Below, piece after piece: positions 26,252 through 33,465 of a DNA stretch of 64,000 nucleotides; the first letter of the stretch is position 1, and each line of letters begins with the position of its first letter. Position numbers and translations under genes: made by a program. Below the pieces are notes generated by a model that was not told the origin of the DNA, made no database searches, and saw nothing but the letters and a program-made list of their open reading frames with translations. Where the stretch lies: NCBI GenBank assembly GCA_045430275.1, contig JAILXU010000004.1:62001-126000 (forward strand), read 5' to 3'. The DNA is from Oceanobacter sp045430275 (lineage in GTDB: Bacteria; Pseudomonadota; Gammaproteobacteria; Pseudomonadales; Oceanobacteraceae).

Positions 26252-27624
26252 TGGCGCTTCGAAAATGGCAAGCTGAGTGCATTGATAAAGCACTATGTCA
26301 CTATCAAGAAAACAGGCACTTTTTCTGTCAAGCAACCCCCGGAGCAGGAAAAACAAGATTTGCTGCCGAACTGGCGAATCATTTGTTGTCCAGGGATTTA
26401 ATAGATGCGGTTATTTGCTTTGCTCCTGGGCGATCAATTATTGAAGGTATGAAGCAGACCTTTGAGAAAGTTTTGCAACGACCTTTTAATGGTCATATTG
26501 GGTCTATTGGAATGGCAATGACCTACCAATCTATCGAACACTGTGAGGAATCTTTTTGGCAATTGTTTGCTAATTTGAGAGTACTGGCTGTCTTTGATGA
26601 GATACATCATTGCTCAGCTGGATCGCCCGAAATGGCGGCCAATCAGTGGGGACAAAAAATCGTGCAGCGATTGCAGGACTCTGCTCGATACACGTTAGCA
26701 TTATCTGGGACGCCGTGGCGTTCAGACCAGCAGCCGATAGTTCTGGCACGATACTCCACTCCGGAAGGCAGACTGATTTTAGACTTTCAGTACTCCCTGG
26801 AAGAGGCTATCAAAGAAGGTATTTGCCGCTCTCCACGTATCACAATAATGGATAACACTTGCATTCAATTAATACGACAAGGACAAATACGTAACAGTTA
26901 TCAAGGGTTCCTTGATCTACTCAGACGATCAAACGTTTCCTATGAAGGTCTTGTAACCAATAACGATATTGATGCAGCGATGTTAAAGGAGGCCAATAAG
27001 AAGCTCGATCACCTTCGACATGCTATACCTGATGCAGCAGGATTAGTGATTGCAAGCAGTATCCAGCACGCCCGCCAGATCGCATACATTCTCAATGATA
27101 TGGGAGAATCGTCTATCGTTGTGTCCACACAACACTCTGACTCGCACTGTGCTATTGAGAGTTTCAAAATTAGTCAAGACCGCTGGATCGTTGCTGTGGG
27201 CATGATCTCTGAAGGTACAGATATACCGAGACTTCAAGTGTGCTGTTATCTGAGTCGAGTTCGAACAGAATTATATTTCAGACAAGTTCTGGGAAGAATA
27301 CTCAGAAGAAGAAGCACTCATGATGATATGGCGTGGTTATACATAATCTATGAACAGCAACTATCAAAGTTTGCCAACCGAGTGAGTGAAGATTTACCTA
27401 GAGACCTGGCAGTCGTTTCTAACCTGGGATTTGATCAGCTAGCGATCAATAATGAAGAGTCTGGCTATTTTCATCAAGAGCATCTCCCCGCAACTGAAAA
27501 CTCAGAATCTCTCCATCCACTAAATACTGGATGTACAACCGAAGATTCGATCTTGAAACCACTTAATTTTGTGGAAGTGTCTTTGGCTGGAGAATACAGG
27601 AAGTTACTACTTTCAATTTTATAA
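26251..27624 (+). CDS. SF2 DEAD/DEAH-family helicase (DEIH box)
   Basis: A 457-residue helicase. The Q-tip-like start is LRKWQAECIDKAL, Walker A is ATPGAGKTRFA (about 29-39), the DEIH box is VFDEIHHCS, motif III is LALSGTPWRS, motif V is GMISEGTDIP and motif VI is QVLGRILRR. It is a compact two-RecA-domain enzyme of the type I restriction/UvsW-like group, with a ~75-residue C-terminal tail of unknown function. It is coupled to the preceding small protein gene. An IS3-family element begins 10 bp after its stop, so any further downstream gene of this unit would have been separated or lost. The role is probably nucleic-acid unwinding in defence. Confidence 0.82.
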   Translation: MALRKWQAECIDKALCHYQENRHFFCQATPGAGKTRFAAELANHLLSRDLIDAVICFAPGRSIIEGMKQTFEKVLQRPFNGHIGSIGMAMTYQSIEHCEESFWQLFANLRVLAVFDEIHHCSAGSPEMAANQWGQKIVQRLQDSARYTLALSGTPWRSDQQPIVLARYSTPEGRLILDFQYSLEEAIKEGICRSPRITIMDNTCIQLIRQGQIRNSYQGFLDLLRRSNVSYEGLVTNNDIDAAMLKEANKKLDHLRHAIPDAAGLVIASSIQHARQIAYILNDMGESSIVVSTQHSDSHCAIESFKISQDRWIVAVGMISEGTDIPRLQVCCYLSRVRTELYFRQVLGRILRRRSTHDDMAWLYIIYEQQLSKFANRVSEDLPRDLAVVSNLGFDQLAINNEESGYFHQEHLPATENSESLHPLNTGCTTEDSILKPLNFVEVSLAGEYRKLLLSIL

Positions 27625-27641
27625 GATACAGGATGTAGTGG

Positions 27642-28487
27642 TCAACTGATTCCGGACACGGTTTTAAGTTTTTCTTCTGCAGCGTGAGGAGTGATTCCAT
27701 CATTCACACTATGAGGCCGTTGCTGGTTGTAAAAACCCATCAGATAACGGCCAATATCCATCTTGGCTTCTTGCAGTGAACGATACCAGGTCTTTGGGAT
27801 CCACTCGCTTTTCAGACTGCGGAACAGCCTCTCCATCGGCGCATTGTCCCAACAGTTGCCGCGTCGGCTCATACTCTGAACCATGCGATAACGCCAGATC
27901 CGCTGACGGAACTTCAGGCTGGTGTACTGACAACCCTGATCTGAGTGGAACATCACGCCTTCCGGTTTTCGCCGGCGATGCCAGGCATCTTCCAGAGCCT
28001 TTGTCGTCAGCTCGGCATCCGGACTATTGGACATCGCCCAGCCAACCACTTTTCGAGCATACAGATCCATCACAACAGCAAGATACGACCATCGGTTGCC
28101 TGTCCAGATGTAGGTGATATCGCCGCACCAAACCTGATTGGGCTGTTCAACCGCGAACTCGCGATTCAGCAGATTATGGATGTCGAGATGCTCTGCGGTC
28201 GCCTTCCTGTATTTATGAGCACCAGGCTGCTTGCTGATCAGCCCCGATTCTTTCATTAATTTGCGCACCAAATACCGCCCAACATCAATGCCTTCGGTCT
28301 TCAATAAATCGCGAATACTTCGGCTGCCAAAGCCATGACGACTGAGATGAAAAGCCCGATTAACGTGTGCCTTGAGTTCCAGCCGTTCACGGTTGATACG
28401 TCGTTTGCTACGGCAGTGATCGTAGAAACTGGAGCGTCGGATCCCAAACGCCTGACAGACCAATTGAAGGGGCCAGAACTCTCTCAA
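27642..28487 (-). CDS. IS3-family transposase OrfB (DDE catalytic part)
   Basis: The ORF from ATG 28487 gives 281 residues; the frame is open upstream into the OrfA overlap. The rve integrase core is clear: WCGDITYIWT (first Asp), MFHSDQGCQYTS (second Asp) and NAPMERLFRSLKSEW (Glu). The first stretch (FGIRRSSFYDH...) is the HTH_21-type DNA-binding part. In IS3 elements the active enzyme is the OrfAB fusion made by -1 frameshifting. Here the heptamer A-AAA-AAG (plus-strand 28541-28547) lies in orfA, and the -1 frame reads on without a stop into OrfB. The stop codon lies inside the left inverted repeat. Confidence 0.95.
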   Translation of the reverse strand: MREFWPLQLVCQAFGIRRSSFYDHCRSKRRINRERLELKAHVNRAFHLSRHGFGSRSIRDLLKTEGIDVGRYLVRKLMKESGLISKQPGAHKYRKATAEHLDIHNLLNREFAVEQPNQVWCGDITYIWTGNRWSYLAVVMDLYARKVVGWAMSNSPDAELTTKALEDAWHRRRKPEGVMFHSDQGCQYTSLKFRQRIWRYRMVQSMSRRGNCWDNAPMERLFRSLKSEWIPKTWYRSLQEAKMDIGRYLMGFYNQQRPHSVNDGITPHAAEEKLKTVSGIS

Positions 28488-28495
28488 GCGGTCTA

Positions 28496-28804
28496 TCAGC
28501 GCATAGATTTGAATTCGTCTGACATCAAGAGAGCCGTAGCCTTTTTTAGTATCTGTTTCTCGGTTTCCAGTTCTTTAACCCGTTTTTCCAGCTCCTGAAT
28601 ACGCTGTTGCTCTTCCGTCATGGCTTTGGATGTGGGCGTTTTACCACCTCGCTCATCACGAAGTTGGTCAACCCAGCGCCGCAGCGCAGACTCACCGACA
28701 TCCAGTGACTTGCAGGCTTCAGATACAGAATATCCCTGATCAAGCACCAGGCTGGCGGCTTCGAGCTTGAATTCGGGGGTAAAGGAACGACGTTGTCTTT
28801 TCAT
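28496..28804 (-). CDS. IS3-family transposase OrfA
   Basis: About 102 residues from the ATG at 28804 (an upstream in-frame start at 28834 is possible). The start MKRQRRSFTPEFKLEAASLV is the usual HTH_Tnp_1 beginning. A leucine-zipper-like coiled coil follows (IQELEKRVKELETEKQILKK). The slippery heptamer that makes OrfAB covers the last KK of the zipper. OrfA alone normally regulates transposition. Confidence 0.93.
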   Translation of the reverse strand: MKRQRRSFTPEFKLEAASLVLDQGYSVSEACKSLDVGESALRRWVDQLRDERGGKTPTSKAMTEEQQRIQELEKRVKELETEKQILKKATALLMSDEFKSMR

Positions 28805-28868
28805 TGAACACCTCTCTGGTGGCAAGGTTACCACCTATCTGGGTGTCCGGGATTAGTAGACCATTACA

Positions 28869-29165
28869 GGAGAAGTGATTACGTTGTAGTCTTATTCAGA
28901 TATTTTCCCCCCACCTTTGCCATATATAAATGGAGACAAAGTTCATCTGACAAGCGAATCTTAGAACTCGTCACTTCTTGCAGTATCAGAACGCAGTCGC
29001 AAAAAAGAAGAAACTGAATAAGAGCGACCTTTCAACTCAACAAGGAGGTGGCAAAAAGTGTCCAACTGTCGGATTTCTGTCCACGAAATATCGGAAAATC
29101 CGTCCACATTGAATGTAGTACGCAATTAAAAGTTAATCGGGAAAATTCGTTATTTTTCAGGGGTA
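28869..29165. promoter_or_regulatory. Non-coding right arm of the island with TGTCCA repeats
   Basis: No gene. It contains TGTCCA at 29059 and 29078 and CGTCCA at 29101, each followed by a TCGG-type half site, and a 7-bp inverted repeat CGGATTT...AAATCCG. The ~19-23 bp spacing suggests protein-binding repeats, possibly recombinase arm sites or the end of an older element. Confidence 0.4.
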
Positions 29166-29242
29166 TGGCAATCCTGGCCAGGTTCGAACTGGCAACCTTC
29201 CCCTTAGGAGGGGGATGCTCTATCCAATTGAGCTACAGGACT
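29166..29242 (-). tRNA. tRNA-Arg(CCU), complete, carried by the island
   Basis: 77 nt including CCA encoded at 29166-29168. The acceptor stem AGTCCTG/CAGGATT pairs at all seven positions (one G-U), the D stem is GCTC/GAGC, the anticodon stem TCCCC/GGGGA encloses loop CTCCTAA (anticodon CCU, plus strand 29206-29208), and the T stem is GCCAG/CTGGC with loop TTCGAAC. Discriminator is G. It lies inside the island, 31 nt from the right junction, oriented like the interrupted host tRNA. It differs from the host copy in the acceptor and T stems, so it is not a duplicate of it. It probably decodes AGG in place of the broken gene. Confidence 0.95.
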
Positions 29243-29259
29243 CCAATATGCAACCGTAT

Positions 29260-29279
29260 CTTACCCTATATAAGAACCC
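29260..29279. repeat. Right junction: terminal repeat plus core GAACCC
   Basis: CTTACCCTATATAAG followed by GAACCC (29274-29279). Read inwards on the minus strand the end begins TTATATAGGG, resembling the left end TTATCTTGGG. CTTA...TAAG is a small palindrome, suggesting a recombinase binding arm. Confidence 0.65.
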
Positions 29280-29329
29280 CGATCATCCGCTTAGGAGGCG
29301 GGTGCTCTATCCTGTTGAGCTATAGGGAG
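29274..29329 (-). pseudogene. tRNA-Arg(CCU), 5' part of the split host gene
   Basis: The minus strand starts CTCCCTATAGCTC: acceptor strand, D arm (GCTC/GAGC) and an anticodon arm with loop CTCCTAA (CCU). It then enters the T arm (CGGGGTTC) and stops matching a tRNA at the core. The missing 20 nt are at 1492-1511. Rejoined, the gene is 76 nt with complete acceptor and T stems and only one anticodon-stem mismatch (C27-A43). The half gene cannot give a tRNA by itself. Confidence 0.9.
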
Positions 29330-29341
29330 GCAAGGCGGCGT

Positions 29342-29370
29342 ATTCTATCGCCTGTTACTGGCGCTGTCAG
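29342..29370 (-). promoter_or_regulatory. Host tRNA promoter now driving the island tRNA
   Basis: On the minus strand -35 CTGACA (plus 29365-29370), a 17-bp spacer and -10 TAGAAT (plus 29342-29347) precede a GC-rich discriminator ACGCCGCC, typical of stable-RNA promoters. It points into the split tRNA and beyond into the complete tRNA-Arg at 29242. No comparable -35/-10 pair is seen in the 31 nt between them. Confidence 0.75.
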
Positions 29371-29436
29371 CACCACGGTAGAAATTAAACCTGTGCTATC
29401 GTGCAAATTCTTCAAGCCAGTGATATGGACAGAACA

Positions 29437-30504
29437 ATGACTGTGATTCAAAGCCGCTTACCCATCGTTCAGGCTCCCATGGCCGGTGTGCAAAACAGTG
29501 CGTTGACCATTGCGGTGGCCAAGGCGGGTGGCATCGGTTCTTTGCCGTGCGCCATGTTGACGCCCGATGCTCTGGCCAAAGAGCTGGAAGCCATTCGCGA
29601 TGCCGGTATCACGGCCTATAACCTCAATTTCTTCTGTCATCAACAACCCGAGCCAGATACTGCGCGTGAAGCGCAATGGCGACAGGCTCTGGCATCGTTT
29701 TATCAGGAGCACGGAATCAACTCCGACGAGGTGCCTGTCGGAGCCGGACGTCTGCCGTTTTCGGAAGCCTCGCTTGAGGTGATTCGCCCGTATCAGCCGC
29801 CGGTTGTGAGTTTTCACTTCGGTTTGCCGAAGGCTGAATGGCTGAATGAAATCAAGGCTTGGGGTGGGGCAATCTGGTCGTCGGCGACCACGCTGGAGGA
29901 AGCGTTGTGGCTGGAAGCCCACGGTGTGGATGCGGTGATTGTGCAGGGCATTGAAGCGGGCGGACACCGTGGCATGTTTCTGACGGAGGATCTGGATGCT
30001 CAGCCGGGCACCGAGGCGTTACTGCAAGCCGTTCTCGATGCGGTGAAGATTCCGGTGATTGCCGCAGGGGGTCTTGCTTCGCCGGAACAGGTGAAACGTG
30101 TTCTGGGCATGGGTGCGGCAGCGGCTCAGATCGGCACCGCTTATCTTTTGTGTGACGAAGCCACGACCACGCCGATTCATCGTCAATTGCTGAAAGCGGA
30201 AGCAGCCTATCCCGGTAATCCTTCCAGGCAAACAACGAGCACCCAGCTCACGAATTTGCTCTCCGGGCGTCCGGCTCGTGGACTGGTCAATCGTCTGATG
30301 GCGGAGCTGGGGCCAATCAGTGATGCGCCGCCGGAGTTTCCACTGGCAACTGCTGCTCTGGTGCCGCTGCGCGCTGCTGCCGAGAAACAGGGCAAAGGCG
30401 ATTTTTCACCACTGTGGTGTGGAACCGATGCGTTGGGTTGCCGGGAAGTGAGTGCTGCAGAACAAACGCAGTGGTTGGCATCGCTGGTGGAGCAGGGCCG
30501 ATGA
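29437..30504 (+). CDS. Nitronate monooxygenase (2-nitropropane dioxygenase family)
   Basis: About 355 residues, an FMN-dependent TIM-barrel enzyme. It begins LPIVQAPMAGVQNSALTIAVAKAGGIGSLP, the typical NMO start, and has VIVQGIEAGGHRG (catalytic-histidine region) and VIAAGGLASPEQVKRVLGMGAAAAQIGTAYL (phosphate-binding part). It oxidises nitronates such as propionate-3-nitronate, a detoxification role. The ATG at 29437 is chosen because a GGA element precedes it at normal spacing; ATG 29425 is in frame. It is divergent from the tRNA promoter and converges on hipA with a 4-bp gap. This is the first chromosomal gene to the right of the island. Confidence 0.9.
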   Translation: MTVIQSRLPIVQAPMAGVQNSALTIAVAKAGGIGSLPCAMLTPDALAKELEAIRDAGITAYNLNFFCHQQPEPDTAREAQWRQALASFYQEHGINSDEVPVGAGRLPFSEASLEVIRPYQPPVVSFHFGLPKAEWLNEIKAWGGAIWSSATTLEEALWLEAHGVDAVIVQGIEAGGHRGMFLTEDLDAQPGTEALLQAVLDAVKIPVIAAGGLASPEQVKRVLGMGAAAAQIGTAYLLCDEATTTPIHRQLLKAEAAYPGNPSRQTTSTQLTNLLSGRPARGLVNRLMAELGPISDAPPEFPLATAALVPLRAAAEKQGKGDFSPLWCGTDALGCREVSAAEQTQWLASLVEQGR

Positions 30505-30508
30505 CCAC

Positions 30509-31834
30509 TTACCTCACAAACAGGTGTTTATTTTCCAGATAGCGCTGATCCAGCGTTTTCTGGATGGCCTTTGCCGTTGTCTCGCTGACACTAAAATTGT
30601 GTGCTGTATGCATAAACCCGTTTAACACATCCTGTATTTCCTGAATGCATTGTTGAGCTTGCCTCCACTGGCCAAATCCAGCCGTTGCGGCCATTTTTTG
30701 CATGATCTTTAAAGGCGGTTTTTTACCGTAACCACCAAAGGTGGTTGCGTGCTCATTAAATGGATGTGGGCTGAAGGTAACGTCATAGAAGGGTGCTGGC
30801 TGCCACAAACCAGCGTCATTTTGCAGAAATGCCCAGTTCTTGCTGTGATCATCCTGATTAGCAGCCAGAAGGTTAAACACCGCGCGGCGAAACTGAAGCT
30901 GTCCAACGGCTGGGGAACGACACAGTTGGCGGCTGGCCTTGATCAAATCCATATAGTCCAGACTCGGCATCCTGAAATCGGCATCCAGCAAACCACAGGC
31001 ACTGTGCATGTGCATTCGACCGGCGGGAGCTGCGTTGCTCTGATGGATCCAGTCGAAGCGCCTCAGAGACAACCAGGCTTCAGCTCCACTTCGAGAGGGT
31101 GCTTCCAGCAGTTTCCACTTTGGCGGTTGAAGCCCTGCTTGTTCTGCCAGTGATAAATAGACGGCTTCGCACAGCCCTTCTTCATGGCCGAGGGGCAAGT
31201 TACGGGAGGTAAATTTAACCAGCCAGGCCTCGTCGCCATCCATCGGTCGGGTGCGACATTGATCGGGCAGATTGGCATTGAAATAGAGCTGGGCCTTGGG
31301 TCTGGCTCCCCCGGAGCTACCCGCCATGATCAGGGCAGTCAGCATTTCATTCAGTTGCCCGCCTTCTGTCGGTTGATCGCTGATTTGTTGATCAAATAAC
31401 GTCTGGGCTTCCAGCCCCAGTCTGGCCATATCAACGTGTGTGTCTTCCTCCGAACGCAAATCAGATTCGGGGGCAAAAGACAGTGCTCCGATACCACGCT
31501 GGCCGACAAATGCCAGCCTGTCCATAGGAGTAACCTGATTAGGCAGAATACCGTGTTGGCGAAATACCCGATCTTGCAGCAGTAATCCCCAGCCGTCCGG
31601 CAAACTGTCAGCAAACAGGCCGTGCAAACCCTGATGAGGTTGGCGAGGTGCAGGTTGCAGCTCACTGGAAGCATTCAATGTGAAGGGGGATAGATTGCGG
31701 TGAGTGGAAAGGTACTCGGCATTGTATTGAAAGAAGGCACCCTGATGGTTTTGAGCCAGTGTTCCAACCGGGACAGATTGGCCATCTGTCAGTGTTCGTG
31801 AAACAGCAAGCTGACGAACCGGTTTAAAGTTCAT
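30509..31834 (-). CDS. hipA: HipA-family serine/threonine kinase toxin
   Basis: A 441-residue protein, the length of E. coli HipA. The HipA N domain is seen in GLHGLFADSLPDGWGLLL (about 69-86), the Ser-containing P-loop in SSGGARPKAQL (about 173-183), the kinase catalytic loop in NQDDHSKNWAFL (about 326-337) and the Mg-binding motif in FYDVTFSPHP. HipA kinases phosphorylate aminoacyl-tRNA synthetases such as GltX and slow growth, inhibited by HipB. It overlaps the hipB stop by 11 bp, so translation is coupled. The kinase residues are all present, so it is probably active. Confidence 0.9.
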   Translation of the reverse strand: MNFKPVRQLAVSRTLTDGQSVPVGTLAQNHQGAFFQYNAEYLSTHRNLSPFTLNASSELQPAPRQPHQGLHGLFADSLPDGWGLLLQDRVFRQHGILPNQVTPMDRLAFVGQRGIGALSFAPESDLRSEEDTHVDMARLGLEAQTLFDQQISDQPTEGGQLNEMLTALIMAGSSGGARPKAQLYFNANLPDQCRTRPMDGDEAWLVKFTSRNLPLGHEEGLCEAVYLSLAEQAGLQPPKWKLLEAPSRSGAEAWLSLRRFDWIHQSNAAPAGRMHMHSACGLLDADFRMPSLDYMDLIKASRQLCRSPAVGQLQFRRAVFNLLAANQDDHSKNWAFLQNDAGLWQPAPFYDVTFSPHPFNEHATTFGGYGKKPPLKIMQKMAATAGFGQWRQAQQCIQEIQDVLNGFMHTAHNFSVSETTAKAIQKTLDQRYLENKHLFVR

Positions 31835-32123
31835 CGCTCAATACCTCATCAATGGAGGTGGGTAGGGAAGTTGAGCTGGGATTGGTCGGTGTTTGAGTCA
31901 GGTCGTATAGACGTTTTAAATCATCCAGTGATTGCCACAGCAGCAATAACTGGCGAAACGATATGTGCCCCGTCAATTCAAACTTCTTGATCGTAGAGGG
32001 TGGAACGCCACTGCGTTCTGACAGTGCATTCCGAGACCAGCCTGCTGCTTTGCGCAGCTGGCGCAGATGATCAGCGAATGCTTGTTGAATATCGGTGTCA
32101 TCAAGGAGAAGAAACTGAGGCAT
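31824..32123 (-). CDS. hipB: HipB-like antitoxin (HTH)
   Basis: A 99-residue protein with an XRE helix-turn-helix (HLRQLRKAAGWSRNALSERSGVPPSTIKKFELTGHISFRQLLLL, about 18-62). It lies directly upstream of and overlaps hipA, the standard toxin-antitoxin order. It would bind HipA and repress the operon through the palindrome at 32139-32193. The C-terminal tail (SSTSLPTSIDEVLSDEL) is acidic and flexible, as in antitoxins degraded by proteases. Confidence 0.88.
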   Translation of the reverse strand: MPQFLLLDDTDIQQAFADHLRQLRKAAGWSRNALSERSGVPPSTIKKFELTGHISFRQLLLLWQSLDDLKRLYDLTQTPTNPSSTSLPTSIDEVLSDEL

Positions 32124-32138
32124 GACATACTCAAATTG

Positions 32139-32193
32139 GACATTACTGTGTCTATTTTAGGTAAAATTAATCATAAATAGATACTGTGATGTC
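32139..32193. promoter_or_regulatory. hipBA operator palindrome
   Basis: The arms GACATTACTGTGTCTATTT (32139-32157) and AAATAGATACTGTGATGTC (32175-32193) are inverted repeats matching at 16 of 19 positions, just upstream of hipB. This is the expected place for HipB autoregulation. Confidence 0.8.
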
Positions 32194-32229
32194 TGTTTTT
32201 TTTAATTTCTTTGTCAGCCTATTGCTGCT

Positions 32230-32305
32230 GCTCCATGCCGCCCCGATGACTCAGGTCAAACGTTAGTTGGTGATAATAGGCTCTATATGACAACACAGCC
32301 TGTTC
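32230..32305 (-). pseudogene. Decayed copy of the 3' end of the YgjP-like gene
   Basis: The plus-strand sequence CCCGATGACTCAGGT, then AGTTGGTGATAAT and GGCTC-ATAT, matches 32961-33050, the last ~25 codons of the metallopeptidase gene at 32953-33465, with small deletions. The minus-strand frame is broken by stops. It and the intact copy flank the secreted-protein gene at 32377-32922. Confidence 0.65.
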
Positions 32306-32376
32306 AGGTTCGTTATAGTCCACATTCATTTTTTTAATGACTGGTCACAGTTGTTTGCATGTCAGGGAATCAAGAA

Positions 32377-32922
32377 ATGACACATCTGCAATCGTTCTCC
32401 TCCGTTAAGTTCAAGACGTTATTGGCCTGTTGTTGGGCTGTACTGGCCGCTGCCCCCATAACTGCTTCAGCAGAAGCAGGCTCTTCTGTGCAAAGAATCG
32501 CTGGAGTGTCGGCCCCACTTCAGAAATACAATCAAACGCACATGCGTATCAAAGACCAGTTGACCGAGGTTGGTCGCTTGATAGAAGCATTACAAGCTGA
32601 CGCCAGGCAATCGGGTGTGGCCGCTCGTCAAATGGATGAAATCTCGGATCAGCAAACTCGGGTAGTGAGCATGTTGACGGATCTGGACGGCATTGCTTCC
32701 GGCATTCCGAAGAATATGATCATCAGCAGTGATCACTTGGGACATGCGTATTCCCTGCTGAATCAGTGGGTTAGAAAACAAGTGGTGGGTGAATTAATCC
32801 AATTGTCACCTCAGGGTGAAAAAGTTCTGCAAGCGCTGTCTCAGCAACTGAATGGCACCCATAAAGACGTTGAGTTCCTGTTGGAGCATATCCCGGACGC
32901 TTTGGAGCAGCGTCTGGGTTGA
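32377..32922 (+). CDS. Secreted hypothetical protein
   Basis: About 181 residues from ATG 32377, preceded by AGGGA at normal spacing; ATG 32359 is in frame. Residues 1-33 form a signal peptide (FKTLLACCWAVLAAAPITASA, cleavage near ASA-EA). The mature part is helical and amphipathic, without cysteines or a catalytic motif. I do not recognise a family. It may be a periplasmic coiled-helix protein. It is flanked by an intact and a decayed copy of the YgjP-like gene end, hinting at arrival by a duplication or insertion event. Confidence 0.7.
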   Translation: MTHLQSFSSVKFKTLLACCWAVLAAAPITASAEAGSSVQRIAGVSAPLQKYNQTHMRIKDQLTEVGRLIEALQADARQSGVAARQMDEISDQQTRVVSMLTDLDGIASGIPKNMIISSDHLGHAYSLLNQWVRKQVVGELIQLSPQGEKVLQALSQQLNGTHKDVEFLLEHIPDALEQRLG

Positions 32923-32952
32923 TCATTGGTCTGGAAAATCGTTAGGCGGGGG

Positions 32953-33465
32953 CTACCACAGCTCCCCGTACTGATCCCGATGACTCAGGTACAGCCTTAG
33001 ATCCAACTCCAGTTGGTGATAATCCGGCTCCATATAACAGCACAACTTGTAAAATGCCTTGTTGTGTTCCTTTTCCCGCACATGCGCCAGCTCATGCACC
33101 AGAATCATTCGCAGCAGAGGCTCTGGTACTCGCCGGAACAGGGAGGAAATACGAATTTCCTTCTTCGCCTTCAGCTTGCCGCCTTGTACCCGTGATACGT
33201 AGGTGTGCAATCCCAGTGCATGATTGATGACATGAATCTTGTCGTCATAAATCACCTTGCTGATGGGGGCCGAGCTGCGCATAAACTCGTTTTTCAAATC
33301 CTGCGCATACTGATACAGCGCCTTTTCGGAATTCAGTGCATGAGCGTTTGGGTACCTCTTCCGCAGCATGGGGCCAACGCGATTGGCGTTCAGCAATTCC
33401 TGGGCCTGTTGCTGTAACTGCGGATTGTATCCACTGAGGTAATTGATGGTTTTGGGCTTGGACAT
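32953..33465 (-). CDS. YgjP-like zinc metallopeptidase (DUF45/WLM type)
   Basis: A 170-residue protein with the zinc motif HELAHVREKEHNKAFY (HExxH, then a third ligand His in the KEHNKAFY segment), followed by MEPDYHQLELDLRLYL. This matches the YgjP/DUF45 group, short SprT-like metallopeptidases often linked to restriction or repair genes. Substrates are unknown. The gene is intact; a decayed copy of its 3' end lies ~650 bp away at 32230-32305. Confidence 0.85.
   Translation of the reverse strand: MSKPKTINYLSGYNPQLQQQAQELLNANRVGPMLRKRYPNAHALNSEKALYQYAQDLKNEFMRSSAPISKVIYDDKIHVINHALGLHTYVSRVQGGKLKAKKEIRISSLFRRVPEPLLRMILVHELAHVREKEHNKAFYKLCCYMEPDYHQLELDLRLYLSHRDQYGELW

Larger units (their letters stand above)
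27634..28868 (-). mobile_element. Intact IS3-family insertion sequence
   Basis: 1235 bp. The left end TGTAGTGGTCAACTGATT and the right end read inwards TGTAATGGTCTACTAATC continue into a shared CCGGACAC, giving ~26-bp terminal inverted repeats with five mismatches. The flanks GGA at 27631-27633 and 28869-28871 are a 3-bp target duplication, as expected for IS3 elements. Both transposase frames are open and the frameshift signal is intact, so it looks active or recent. Confidence 0.95.
1512..29279. mobile_element. Gamma-Mobile-Trio-type genomic island inserted in tRNA-Arg(CCU)
   Basis: The limits are set by the two halves of the split tRNA-Arg and the shared core GAACCC (1512-1517 and 29274-29279). 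Inside each core the sequence begins TTAT on the inward-reading strand (TTATCTTGGG on the left, TTATATAGGG on the right), giving weak terminal inverted repeats. The left arm encodes the recombinase operon gmtY-gmtZ-gmtX plus two coupled genes. The middle carries regulators and a phage-defence cluster. The right arm carries a helicase gene pair, an IS3-family element and a complete tRNA-Arg(CCU). A 6-bp core with two different tyrosine recombinases and small accessory proteins resembles Tn554-type transposition. The GMT name rests on protein sizes, order and motifs recalled from the family, not on a search. Confidence 0.85.
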
